A stretch of 64,000 bases of DNA. Origin: Pyxidicoccus sp. MSG2 (GTDB lineage: Bacteria > Myxococcota > Myxococcia > Myxococcales > Myxococcaceae). Position numbers and translations under genes: made by a program. Below, piece by piece: positions 27,036 through 35,413 of the stretch. Below the pieces are notes generated by a model. The model made no database searches. It was given only the letters and a program-made list of their open reading frames with translations, and had not been told where the DNA came from. The number at the start of each line of letters is the position of its first letter. Within the stretch, counting starts at the first letter, position 1. The stretch spans positions 6,838,001-6,902,000 of the forward strand of contig NZ_JAPNKC010000001.1 in NCBI RefSeq assembly GCF_026626705.1, given 5' to 3'.

Positions 27036-27343
27036 GCGGTGTCGGTTCAGACCGCGACGGGCGCGGGGCGGCGGGGACCGCAGGATAGTCGACAATCCGC
27101 CGAAAGCGGTTCACCCCCGGAACGTCTGCCTCCTCGCGCCCGGCGCCGGAGCCGCGGGCGGCCAGGCCCACACCCGGGGTCCGGGCAGGCTTGCGCCCTG
27201 GCGCACGCGCCGCCGGCCGGTCCAACCGGGCCGGAAACGGGCGTTCCGATGAAAGGGAGTGAAGCGTGCTCCGGGGCCGGAAGGGGCCCGCGCGGAGCGG
27301 GGGGCGGGAGGAGCGACCTCCCGCCCGGGGGGTTGCGGGGCGA
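27036..27343. other. Intergenic region between GNAT and pilT-like genes
   Basis: 308 bases without a gene. It holds the promoter region of the leftward pilT-like pair near 27036-27130 and the terminator of the acetyltransferase gene at 27302-27326. Nothing else is recognisable. Confidence 0.5.
27302..27326 (-). terminator. Terminator of the GNAT gene
   Basis: Perfect 10-bp inverted repeat (GGGCGGGAGG, five-base loop, CCTCCCGCCC) 17 bases past the acetyltransferase stop codon on the minus strand. No U tract. Confidence 0.65.
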
Positions 27344-27880
27344 CTACAGCTCGCGGGACATCAGGAGCCGGAGCTTGCCGGACTTCTTGGAAACCACCGT
27401 GGCCACGGTGGTGAAGCCTTCCTTCCGGTAGAAGCTCACCGCGGCCGAGTTGGACGGGTCCACCCGGAGGGCGATGGTCTTCCGGTACATGTCACGGGCC
27501 GCCTTGAGCGCCTGCTCCAGCAGCACCTTGCCCAGGCCCTTGCGGCGCACCTCGGGCTTCACCACGATGTTGCGCAGGTACGCCGCGCCCGGCACCGGGC
27601 CGTCCCGCTCGACAGTCACGTAGCCGACCAGCTGGTTCTGCACCTTCGCCACATGGACATAGGGCTTCAGCTGGGTGAGGGCCTTGAGGCTGTCCTCCTG
27701 CGTCTCACCCCGGCTCTTCCAGGGCTCGGAGCCAGCGCGCAGGGTCGCCACCGCCGTCATGTCCTCATCCGTGGGCAAGGAGAACTTTACCGCCGTCATC
27801 AGGTCGTTCGGCAGGCCCGCCACATCCAGCACCGGCGCTGGGGCCATCTCCACGCCCGGGTCCACCTGCTTCATCGTCAT
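27344..27880 (-). CDS. GNAT-family N-acetyltransferase
   Basis: 178 aa. Acetyl-CoA-binding motif A is VVKPEVRRKGLGKVLLEQAL (R-x-x-G-x-G type). Motif B region follows (IALRVDPSNSAAVSFYRKEGF). The acceptor (small molecule, peptide or protein) cannot be told. ATG at 27880 with GGAGGAG upstream. It is monocistronic, divergent from the GTPase gene; the 287-base gap contains an AT-rich TATAAAAA at 28100-28107 that may be part of the GTPase promoter. Confidence 0.85.
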   Translation of the reverse strand: MTMKQVDPGVEMAPAPVLDVAGLPNDLMTAVKFSLPTDEDMTAVATLRAGSEPWKSRGETQEDSLKALTQLKPYVHVAKVQNQLVGYVTVERDGPVPGAAYLRNIVVKPEVRRKGLGKVLLEQALKAARDMYRKTIALRVDPSNSAAVSFYRKEGFTTVATVVSKKSGKLRLLMSREL

Positions 27881-28167
27881 CGCCTTGCTCCTCCGTCGCG
27901 CTGCGATCCTAACCGCTCCCCCGGCACCCGTGCACGCGGTGATTCCGCGCACATTGTCCTCTCAAGTGAGGAGACTGCCTTCCCCAAGTGTGAGGAGCCG
28001 GACCCCGCCAAACCCTCCATGCGTCCGGCCCATTCCTCGAATGAGCCCCGCTTCCACGCCCGGAACCCGACCGGCCTTCCGCGCCGGACCGCTTCCCACT
28101 ATAAAAACGGGCGTCGTGTGCCAGAGGTCTACCTGCTCACACGAAACGGTCAGCCCGAGCTCCCCCC

Positions 28168-28893
28168 TTGCAACTCAACCACGCCCAGCGAGAGCTGACG
28201 CTCAAGATCGTCTACTACGGGCCCGGGCTGAGCGGGAAGACGACGAACCTGCGCCATCTCCATGCCCGAGCCTCCGCGGAAGTGCGCGGCCGCCTGCTCA
28301 CCGTGGAGACCCACGACGACCGCACCCTCTTCTTCGACCTGCTGCCCGTCTTCTTCTCCACCTCCTCCGGCTTCAAGGTGAAGGTGAAGCTGTTCACGGT
28401 GCCCGGCCAGGTCATCCACAACGCGACGCGCCGCATCGTGCTCCAGGGCGCCGACGCGGTCGCCTTCATCGCCGACAGCCGGCGCAGCGCCACCGCGGAC
28501 AACAATGCCTACTGGCGCAACCTGCAGGAGAACATGAAGGAGAACGGCCTGGACGTGGACCAGGTGCCGGTGGTCATCCAGTTCAACAAGAGGGACTTGC
28601 CGGACGCCCGGTCGGACGCGGAGATGGAAGTGGCGCGCAAGCGGGGGAGCGAGGCGGTGGTGGGGGCGGTGGCGCTCAAGGGCGAAGGCGTGCTGGAGAC
28701 CTTCCACGCGGTGGCGCAGGCGGCCTACCGACGGCTGGACGCTCGCGCCCACCTGGCGCGCAACGTGGGGCTGACGGAGGAAGAATTCCTGGAGCAGATC
28801 TTCCGGAGGATGGACGTCACGGGCACGGAGCTGGAGGCCCGCTATGGGCAGCCGGCCGGCGGTGAGCGCAGCGGCAGCGGGGGCGGACGATGA
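28168..28893 (+). CDS. MglA-like small GTPase
   Basis: 241 aa. Ras-like G domain of the MglA bacterial branch: P-loop YYGPGLSGKTTN (Lys24), FTVPGQ for the G3 region as in MglA, and QFNKRD for G4. Residues 180-241 extend past the G domain (MglA proper is ~195 aa) and end in a Gly/Ser-rich tail. MglA switches control cell polarity and motility in Myxococcus. The TTG at 28168 gives the family-type N-terminus (MQLNHAQRELTLKIVYYG). It overlaps the next gene by ATGA, so the GTPase and the sensor kinase are made in a fixed ratio. Its GAP and GEF partners are not adjacent. Confidence 0.9.
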   Translation: MQLNHAQRELTLKIVYYGPGLSGKTTNLRHLHARASAEVRGRLLTVETHDDRTLFFDLLPVFFSTSSGFKVKVKLFTVPGQVIHNATRRIVLQGADAVAFIADSRRSATADNNAYWRNLQENMKENGLDVDQVPVVIQFNKRDLPDARSDAEMEVARKRGSEAVVGAVALKGEGVLETFHAVAQAAYRRLDARAHLARNVGLTEEEFLEQIFRRMDVTGTELEARYGQPAGGERSGSGGGR

Positions 28894-30389
28894 GCGCCAC
28901 GAGCGGGCCTCCCGAGGGCTCCCAGCGGCGTGAGTCGGTGCTCCAGCGGCGGCTGTCGCTGGCGGACATGCTGGACCTGCCCTCCTTCACGGAGGTGGTG
29001 AAGAGCTTCAGCGAGCTGTACCGCGTGGGCATCAAGGTGCTGGACACGCGGGGCACCAAGCTGGCGGACGTGAAGGTGGGGCACGGGGACTTCTGCTCCT
29101 ACGTCTTCACCTTCCCGGACGGGCGCTCGCGCTGCACGGCCACGGTGGCGCGGGTGAAGGACGGCCCGGTGGCGCCGGTGCACGGGGCGCGGCCCGCGGT
29201 GGGCGAGGGCGTGGAGGAGGCGGGCATCATCGCGCTGCCGTGCTTCACCGGCCTGCGCTACCTGGTGATGCCGGTGCGCTGGGAGGGAGACCCGCTGGGC
29301 CGGGTCATCCTGGGTCCCTTCTCGCCGGAGGAGCTGCGGGACTTCCCGCCCACGCTGACGGACATCGCCGGGGTGGACCTGGCGCGGGCTCACGAGCTGG
29401 TGGGCAAGGTGCGCCGGGCGCCCGAGCGCACGGCGGCACAGGTGCTCACGCACTTCGGGCAGGTGCTGGGCGCGCTGGTGGCCAGCGGGCAGCGGGCGTA
29501 CCTGACGACGCAGCTGCACATCGAAGCGATGCTGGACACGCACCGCGAGCTGGAGGCGCACAACGCCCGGCTCGCGCAGGCCAACACGCGGCTGAAGGAG
29601 CTGGACCGGCTGAAGTCCACCTTCCTGGGCACGGTGAGCCACGAGCTGCGCACGCCGCTGGCGTCCATCATCGGCTACTCGGAGATGCTGGCCGAGGGGC
29701 TGGCCGGGGCGCTCAACCCGGAGCAGCTCCTGTACGTGCGGACGATTGTGGAGAAGGGCGAGTCGCTGCTCAACCTCATCTCCTCCATCCTGGACCTGAG
29801 CCAGATTGAAGCGGGCAAGCTGCGGCTGGCGATTGCGCCGGTGGACCTGACCGGCGTCATCCAGACGGCGGTGTCGAGCGTGGCGCCGCAGGCGCAGCGC
29901 AAGGGCGTGGAGCTGGAGGTGCGGCTGCCGCACCCGGCGCAGCCCCGGCTGGCGGCGGACGCGGACAAGCTGCGGCAGGTGGTGGTGAACCTGCTGGCCA
30001 ACGCGGTGAAGTTCACCTCGTCCGGGGGCCGGGTGTCGGTGGTGCTGTCCGAGGCGGGCGCGCAGGCGGAGCTGGGCGCGCAGGGCTACCGCATCAGCGT
30101 GGAGGACACGGGCGTGGGCATCCGCCCGGACCAGTTCGAGAACATCTTCCAGAGCTTCTACCAGGTGGACGGCAGCTCCACGCGCGAGCACGGCGGCGCG
30201 GGGCTGGGACTGGCCATCGTGAAGAGCCTGGTGGAGGGACACGGCGGGCGCGTGTCCGTGGAGAGCGAGTTCGGCCGGGGCTCGCGCTTCACGGTGGTGC
30301 TGCCCCTGCACCCGCCCATGCCCGAGCACGGCGTGCTGTCCGCCGTGGCGCCGCTCCCCGAAGCGCCGTCCGGGCAGGACCGGTTCTGA
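28890..30389 (+). CDS. PocR-domain sensor histidine kinase
   Basis: 499 aa, no transmembrane segment. Residues 20-180 look like a PocR ligand-binding domain (LPSFTEVVKSFSELY, then Cys-containing GDFCSYVF and SRCTATV; CFTGLRY). A coiled coil at 205-245 leads to HisKA with the phospho-acceptor His in FLGTVSHELRTPLAS, then HATPase_c: N box NLLANAVKF, G1 DTGVGI, G2 GGAGLGLAI. No receiver domain. PocR domains sense small hydrocarbon derivatives in known cases. Translational coupling to the MglA-like GTPase suggests that a signal is linked to the G-protein switch. Confidence 0.9.
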   Translation: MSATSGPPEGSQRRESVLQRRLSLADMLDLPSFTEVVKSFSELYRVGIKVLDTRGTKLADVKVGHGDFCSYVFTFPDGRSRCTATVARVKDGPVAPVHGARPAVGEGVEEAGIIALPCFTGLRYLVMPVRWEGDPLGRVILGPFSPEELRDFPPTLTDIAGVDLARAHELVGKVRRAPERTAAQVLTHFGQVLGALVASGQRAYLTTQLHIEAMLDTHRELEAHNARLAQANTRLKELDRLKSTFLGTVSHELRTPLASIIGYSEMLAEGLAGALNPEQLLYVRTIVEKGESLLNLISSILDLSQIEAGKLRLAIAPVDLTGVIQTAVSSVAPQAQRKGVELEVRLPHPAQPRLAADADKLRQVVVNLLANAVKFTSSGGRVSVVLSEAGAQAELGAQGYRISVEDTGVGIRPDQFENIFQSFYQVDGSSTREHGGAGLGLAIVKSLVEGHGGRVSVESEFGRGSRFTVVLPLHPPMPEHGVLSAVAPLPEAPSGQDRF

Positions 30390-30399
30390 CGGTGCGAGT

Positions 30400-30423
30400 G
30401 CCGGAAGGAAGGTTCCTTCCGGC
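30400..30423. terminator. Bidirectional terminator
   Basis: GCCGGAAGGA and TCCTTCCGGC form a perfect 10-bp stem with a four-base loop, centred in the 48-base gap between the convergent kinase and ELWxxDGT genes. Confidence 0.85.
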
Positions 30424-30437
30424 CCGCTCCACTGGCG

Positions 30438-33437
30438 TCAGGCCCGACGACGGCGCCCCATCCACGCGCTGAACACCAGCAGCAGCCACGGTGCGCCCAT
30501 GCTGGTGGCGCCGCATCCGCAGCCACTCTCCGAAGCGTCGGGGCCAGGAAGCGGCGTGCCCGCGTCGGTGGTGACTCCGGCGTCGGCCGTGCCCGCGTCG
30601 TCGGCCGTGCCCGCATCGACCGTCGTTCCCGCGTCGACCGCCGAACCCGCGTCGTCGGGCGCTCCGGCGTCGTCGGCTGTGCCAGAGTCAACCGCCGTAC
30701 CCGCATCGGCCTCGGTGCCGTCAGGCCCCGGGGCCACCAGCGCGGAGACCGGCACCTTCCACAGCTCGAAGCCGAGGGTCCCGTTGTCGGCCCCGAAATA
30801 CACGTGGTCCCCCAGTCGCGAGAAGCCGTGGGGCGTGGAGCCCGGCGTGCCCGGGTACAGGTCCTGAAGGGGCCGGGTGCCCTCGGGCGTGCCGTCGGAC
30901 ACCCAGGGCTCCACGCCGGACGCGTCCGCCGCCGCGAAGATGAGCCGTCCCTCGGGCTCCACGGCCAGCATCTCCGACAGGGACGAGCGTTCGGGCCACC
31001 AGATGCGCGGCAGCTCCTTCACCCGCCACGTCCCCGCCTCCGTGCCATCCGTGCGCCACAGGGCCTGGGTGTCCAGGGGCTCCTCCTCGAAGAAGTACAG
31101 CACGCCCCCCATCGCCGTGGGCTGCTCCACCCGCAGCGCGGAGTGCACCTGCAGCGTGCCCTCGGGCGTGCCATCCGTCTTCCAGAGGTGGCCCGACGGA
31201 GGGACTCCGTACGTCACGGAGCCCCCCACGAGGAAGTAGAGCGTGGAGCCCACCACCACCGGCTTCATCGCCGTGCCCCGGCCGACGTCCTTCACGACGA
31301 GGGTGCCCGCGGGTGTGCCGTCCGACTTCCACAGCCGGCTCCCGTCGAAGAGGTAGAGCGTGTCCCCCACGGCGGCCAGGGGCCACGCGCCGCTCGACGC
31401 GGTCCCCGGTGCGAGGTCACCCAGCATGCGCGTCCCCTCGGGCGTTCCATCCGTGAGCCACGGTTCCTGGCCCGCGTCCGCGGTGGTGGCCTGGAAGTAC
31501 ACCGTGTTCCCCACCGCCAGCGCGGGAGGCCACGCCGCTCCGGAGCCCCCGGGCAGGAGCGTCCGCACCGGCCACGTGTTCTCGGGGGTGCCGTCCGTGC
31601 GCCACAGCTCGCTCGCGTTGGCCCCCTTCTCCTTGGCCCCGAAGTAGAGCGCGCCCCCCGTGAAGGTGAGCGGCTCCGGCCATGAGTTCCCCACTCCCGG
31701 CACGATGTCCTTCACCAGCCGCGTCCCTCCGGCCGTCCCGTCGGTGACCCACAGCTCCTGGCCCACGGCGGCATCCAGTGGCCGGAAGAACACCCGTCCC
31801 TCCGTGCCACCGAAGACGGGCAGCGGGACGAGGCGGGAGACCTCGGGATGCAGCGCCACGGTTCCCCCGGCCGTGCCGTCCGTGGTCCACACCCCGTACT
31901 GCGTCCCCGACCCGAGCCCGAGGAAGTAGAGGCGCGAGCCGATGACGGCGAGGTTCCTCGGCGCCGAGCTGTTCGTTCCCTGCGCATCCACGAGCGGCAG
32001 GGTGCCTTCCTCCGTGCCGTCGCTCCGCCAGGGTCCGAAGCGGTCCTCGGCGTCCCTGCCCCGGAAGACGAGCGTCCCATTCACCTCCGTGACGCTCGGC
32101 AGGTAGGGGCCCGTCTCGAAGTCGTCACCGAAAGCCAGGCGTCGCACCAACCGGGTGCCCTCGGCCGTGCCATCCGTCCGCCAGAGCTCCTGCTCAAGGC
32201 CGGACGTCAGGTGCTGGAAGAGGAACACGCCGCCGACCACCTGGCCGCCCTGGGGCGTTGGCGTCGCCTTCACGAACACGGTGCCGGTGGCGGTGCCGTC
32301 CGTGCGCCAGACGCCGAAGCCCTCGGGCGAGCCCGCCCAGAAGAGCGTGCTTTCCCCGAGCCGCACGAAGCCGGAGGGACTCGAGCTGGCCGTGCCGGGG
32401 ACGAGGTCCTTCACGAACACGGTGCCCTCCGCCGTGCCGTCCGACTTCCACAGCTCCACGCCCGTCTCCGGGGTGTAATGCGGCATCCAGAGCGTGTCGC
32501 CCACGGGGAACAGCCCGCAGGCACAGGGGGCCTGCCCGGCGAGCTGTTTCACCCGGACGGTGCCGCCGGGTGTGCCATCCGTGCGCCAGAGGCTGGCGCG
32601 GTCCTCGGCCGCATCGCCGCCCCGGAAGTACTGCGTCCCCTGGAAGGACGTCAGTGAGCGGGCTCCGCTCGACAGCCCCGGCATCAGCTCCACGAAGAAG
32701 CGGGACGTGCCCTCGGGCGTGCCGTCCGTCCGCCAGCCCTCGTGCGACAGGCCCACGTCCACGTCGAAGTACGCCACCCCATCCAACACGCTGAGCGGGG
32801 AGAGGATGCTGTCGGTCAGCTGCTCCCAGGCGCCTGGGAGGCGCACCAGCTCCTGGGACGTCTGCCTTGCACAGAGAATCGCGTCCGCGCCCCCGAAGCC
32901 ATGCGACACCAGCGACAGGCACAGCCCGTTTTGCGTGGGGAAGAGGGAGTCCACGAACCTCGTCACCCCCTGGCCTTCGGGCACGATGACCGCGTGCGGG
33001 AGCGTGCCAGCGGCCGTGCCGTCACTGACGTAGAGCGTGAGGCCACCCGACGGCAGGGAGACCACGAAGTACAGCCTGTCCCTCCACACCGTGAGCAGGG
33101 ACGGGTTGGAGCTCCAGGGCCCCGGGAGGATGTCGCGCACGAGGGTGGTGCCCTCGGGTGTGCCATCCGTGCGCCACAGCTCCTGGCCCACGCCCGCCCC
33201 CGTCGCCGAGAAATAGACGGCGTCCCCCATGCGGGTGAACTGGTCCGCGAAGGAGAGCTGGCGTCCCAGCGGCGCGGGGTTGAGGTCCGTCACGAGGGTC
33301 ACCGGGCCGGTGGCGGGCGCCATCCCCGCCGCCCGCGAGCGGGTGGGACCAGCGTCTGACGGAGCGGAGTCACAGCCGTGGAACGCGAGCAGGGTGAGTG
33401 CGGCCAGCGGGACGAGGACTGACAGTCGAACGGACAA
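30438..33437 (-). CDS. ELWxxDGT repeat protein with MYXO-CTERM anchor
   Basis: 999-aa exported surface protein. The N-terminus ends in LLAFHGC, a weak lipobox, or an ordinary signal peptide. The body holds about 16 copies of a (E/G)(L/V)W(R/K)(T/S)DGT(P/A)xGT motif, spaced roughly 45-60 residues, predicting a large beta-propeller array. A linker of DAG/DAGT units precedes a C-terminus with SGCGCGAT, a hydrophobic stretch and RRRR, which is the MYXO-CTERM sorting pattern. Its function (adhesin or polysaccharide binding) is unknown. It is monocistronic, with a 24-bp bidirectional terminator behind it. Confidence 0.9.
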   Translation of the reverse strand: MSVRLSVLVPLAALTLLAFHGCDSAPSDAGPTRSRAAGMAPATGPVTLVTDLNPAPLGRQLSFADQFTRMGDAVYFSATGAGVGQELWRTDGTPEGTTLVRDILPGPWSSNPSLLTVWRDRLYFVVSLPSGGLTLYVSDGTAAGTLPHAVIVPEGQGVTRFVDSLFPTQNGLCLSLVSHGFGGADAILCARQTSQELVRLPGAWEQLTDSILSPLSVLDGVAYFDVDVGLSHEGWRTDGTPEGTSRFFVELMPGLSSGARSLTSFQGTQYFRGGDAAEDRASLWRTDGTPGGTVRVKQLAGQAPCACGLFPVGDTLWMPHYTPETGVELWKSDGTAEGTVFVKDLVPGTASSSPSGFVRLGESTLFWAGSPEGFGVWRTDGTATGTVFVKATPTPQGGQVVGGVFLFQHLTSGLEQELWRTDGTAEGTRLVRRLAFGDDFETGPYLPSVTEVNGTLVFRGRDAEDRFGPWRSDGTEEGTLPLVDAQGTNSSAPRNLAVIGSRLYFLGLGSGTQYGVWTTDGTAGGTVALHPEVSRLVPLPVFGGTEGRVFFRPLDAAVGQELWVTDGTAGGTRLVKDIVPGVGNSWPEPLTFTGGALYFGAKEKGANASELWRTDGTPENTWPVRTLLPGGSGAAWPPALAVGNTVYFQATTADAGQEPWLTDGTPEGTRMLGDLAPGTASSGAWPLAAVGDTLYLFDGSRLWKSDGTPAGTLVVKDVGRGTAMKPVVVGSTLYFLVGGSVTYGVPPSGHLWKTDGTPEGTLQVHSALRVEQPTAMGGVLYFFEEEPLDTQALWRTDGTEAGTWRVKELPRIWWPERSSLSEMLAVEPEGRLIFAAADASGVEPWVSDGTPEGTRPLQDLYPGTPGSTPHGFSRLGDHVYFGADNGTLGFELWKVPVSALVAPGPDGTEADAGTAVDSGTADDAGAPDDAGSAVDAGTTVDAGTADDAGTADAGVTTDAGTPLPGPDASESGCGCGATSMGAPWLLLVFSAWMGRRRRA

Positions 33438-33523
33438 GGGTGGTCTTCCTCCGGACTTCCGGCGTCAGGGAATGACGGCGATGAACACTCATCTGTACGG
33501 ACTGAGCATCATGGTTGGGTCAT

Positions 33524-33561
33524 GATTGGAGCATTCCTGAGACATCATTTCGGAGGGAGGG
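33524..33561. repeat. 38-bp dispersed repeat, copy 1
   Basis: Begins GATTGGAGCATTCCTGA and ends ATCATTTCGGAGGGAGGGG. It matches copy 2 at 43803-43840 except at four positions. Read on the minus strand, both copies open ATGATG and encode MMxQECSN, so it could be a conserved ORF start, an operator or a small-element scar. Confidence 0.6.
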
Positions 33562-33566
33562 GCTGC

Positions 33567-33830
33567 TCAGGCGGAGAGCACCGTGCCGCGCAGCAGGTCC
33601 ACGAGTGTGGCGAGCGCCGGGGCGAGTGGGCCGTGACGCTTGTGCACCGCGCTCCACTGTCGCCAGTAACCCTTGCGGCCGCGGGCGCGGGTGACGAGCC
33701 CCCCATGTGCCAGGTGCGGCCCGAGTGACCAGCGCGCGAGGAGGCACACCCCGTGCCCTCTCCGCACCCGCTCCACCATGCCCAGTACCAGCAGGGCGAC
33801 CAGCACGGCTCCCAGAAGCTCGAGCGACAT
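33567..33830 (-). pseudogene. Possible remnant of a LysR-type regulator
   Basis: An 87-codon frame with coding-like composition reads GMVERVRRGHGVCLL, GLVTRARGRKGYWRQW and ends PALATLVDLLRG. This recalls the last third of a LysR effector domain, where a short strand (LVTRRGR type) precedes a terminal helix. There is no DNA-binding domain nearby. The similarity is weak and the frame may be chance. Confidence 0.28.
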
Positions 33831-34002
33831 TCCCCGTGAGCATGGCCGTCCCCCATGTCTTCATCAATCGACCGGAGGTTCGCTCCCGGCGAACCGCTGG
33901 CCGCGCAGAAGTGCGATGGCAGTGTGACACGCCTTCGGTGCTTCACCCCGGAGACGTCAGGTCTGGCACCTCCGGACCGTCGGGCTGCCCGAAGCCTGGA
34001 GT

Positions 34003-34007
34003 GGAGG
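34003..34007 (+). promoter_or_regulatory. Ribosome binding site of the release-factor paralogue
   Basis: GGAGG five bases before the ATG at 34013. It supports starting in the zero frame, which carries the conserved EVRAGEGG segment, rather than at the ATG at 34059 in the downstream frame. Confidence 0.65.
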
Positions 34008-34012
34008 TCACC

Positions 34013-34697
34013 ATGGAAGCAGTCATTGTCGAAGTGAGGGCGGGAGAGGGCGGGCAGGATGCCCGGCTCCTCGTTCGTGAGCAGTTCTCCGTCTACTGCG
34101 CGATGGGGGCTCGGAGGGGGCTTTGAGCTGGAGGTGCTGGACGAGCGCCCCGGCCTCCTCGTGTTCCGCGCCGAGGGCCCGCGCGCCGCGCACCTCTTCC
34201 GCAACGAGCCCGGCGGACACCGCTGGCAGCGCGTGCCCCCCAACGAGAAGCGCGACCGCATCCAGACCAGCACCGTGACGGTGGCCGTGCTGCGCGAACC
34301 CCGCGAGACGGAGCGGGTGCTGCGCCCGGCTGAGCTGGAATGGCGCACTACCAAGGGAAGCGGCCCCGGAGGCCAGCACTGCAACAAGACCGAGAGCGCC
34401 GTCGTCCTCACCCACCTGCCCTCCGGCCTCACCGTTCGCTGCGAGGCGGAGCGAAGCCAGCACCGCAATCGCGAGCTGGCGCTGCGGCTGCTCCGCGCGC
34501 GACTGCTGGAAGAGGCCGAGCGTGGCGTCGCCGCCCACGCCAACGCCGCGCGCCGGCAGCAGCTGGGCAGCGGCATGCGAGGCGACAAGGTGCGCACCGT
34601 GCGTGAGCGCGACGGCCAGGTGACGGACCACCGCACCGGCCACCGGCTCCGCATGGAGGACTACCGGCGCGGGGAGTGGGGACCGCTGGTCGACTGA
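34013..34697 (+). CDS. Class-I release factor paralogue with likely +1 programmed frameshift
   Basis: The zero frame from 34013 encodes 37 codons beginning MEAVIVEVRAGEGGQDAR, the conserved start of the RF-1/RF-2 core, and then stops at TGA (34124-34126). The +1 frame from 34125 continues the family match without loss: FRNEPGGHRWQRVP, GSGPGGQHCNKTESAV with the catalytic GGQ, RSQHRN, and VTDHRTG. The joined product is about 227 aa. It lacks the N-terminal domain of RF1/RF2. At the stop-codon discriminator site it has PPN instead of the PAT/SPF-type tripeptide. The break reads GCT CGG AGG GGG CTT TGA G, as in prfB recoding. A true mutation is possible, but the motif is too specific to ignore. 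Confidence 0.82.
34113..34126 (+). promoter_or_regulatory. Candidate +1 frameshift site (AGGGGG + CTT TGA)
   Basis: GGAGG at 34113-34117 acts as an internal Shine-Dalgarno-like tract, three bases before the slippery CTT at 34121-34123 and the in-frame TGA at 34124-34126. In prfB the arrangement is AGGGGG, three bases, CTT TGA. Slippage of the peptidyl-tRNA from CUU to UUU would make the ribosome read GAG next and enter the frame that carries the GGQ motif. Confidence 0.75.
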
Positions 34698-34816
34698 TTC
34701 ATCGGCTACGGCTGATATGGACGTGCGCTCCGCAGGCAGCCAGGGATACGCCCCTGGCCGCCCGCTCGTCTTCACGACTGTCAGTCAACTGTGTTCAGCG
34801 CGGGCACTTGGGAGCT

Positions 34817-35116
34817 TCACATGGGGACGCAGCAGGGGCGACTCCCACCGCAGCCCGGTGCGCCAGCAGGAGTGCACCGGGCCACACTACCGCAGAGCTC
34901 GGTGCAGTCTGCATCTCCCGCAGCGCCAACCTGGCAGGTGGCAATGAAACAACTGAAGCTGCTTTCGTCCGGCAACGGCTTCAATTCAGCAGGCCCTTCT
35001 GCGGGTACTGCCATTTCCAACTGGCTCTCAGGAGACTCCTCGACAGGCCCACAGGCGGTGAGCGTCCCTGCAATTGCGACCATCCAGACAGTGAAGATTC
35101 GCAGTGACTTCTGCAT
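34817..35116 (-). CDS. Small Cys-rich lipoprotein
   Basis: 99 aa from the ATG at 35116 (GAGGGG nine bases upstream; an ATG nine bases earlier is less well placed). Lipobox ends TLTACG, then VEESPE. The mature part has about nine Cys (SCFIATCQ, ADCTELCG, ARCTPAG, CGGSRPCC), so it is probably disulfide-bonded on the outer membrane. Two similar proteins at 37842 and 38989 share the Cys-Gly-x-Val-Glu start. Function unknown. Confidence 0.72.
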   Translation of the reverse strand: MQKSLRIFTVWMVAIAGTLTACGPVEESPESQLEMAVPAEGPAELKPLPDESSFSCFIATCQVGAAGDADCTELCGSVARCTPAGAPGCGGSRPCCVPM

Positions 35117-35158
35117 ACGGTGCATCCCCTCTCGCGTGAATGCGAGTTCCTCTGCGGT

Positions 35159-35370
35159 GAAGGGTGGAATTTACCAGCAGTCCTGGATGACAGAGTAAAG
35201 CACTTGGGTGGCGGAGTAGCCAATCACATCCAAGACCTTTTCGACGAGAACGGTCGCTACAAGAACAGCTTCCAGTCGTCGGGTGAGATCAACAAGAACT
35301 TCAACAAGACCTGCTCGCACGTCGACACGAGCGACCTCTTCACGCCCAACGCCAACCAGAGCAAGGCACC
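35159..35370 (+). pseudogene. Coding-like remnant, unknown family
   Basis: This stretch has normal codon bias and reads DLFDENGRYKNSFQSSGEIN, then NKTCSHVDTSDLFTP. It lacks a start in this frame, runs in frame into the promoter of the TPR gene and has no partner upstream. It looks like the tail of a lost gene; the family is not recognised. Confidence 0.35.
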
Positions 35371-35413
35371 TCGGGCCTCGCGCCCTCTGTTTTTTCCCTG
35401 GCATACTCCCGCC

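Larger units (their letters stand above)
33438..34012. other. Gene-poor region before the release-factor paralogue
   Basis: 575 bases between the ELWxxDGT gene and the release-factor-like gene. It contains the GATTGGAGCATTCC repeat (33524-33561) and a minus-strand frame that may be a decayed regulator (33567-33830). The remainder shows nothing I can name. Confidence 0.5.

Noticed and set aside
34059-34697. Release-factor gene starting at the ATG at 34059 with a non-conserved N-terminus
   Set aside because: The conserved EVRAGEGG segment lies in the other frame just upstream with its own ribosome site, so a frameshifted product explains the data better.
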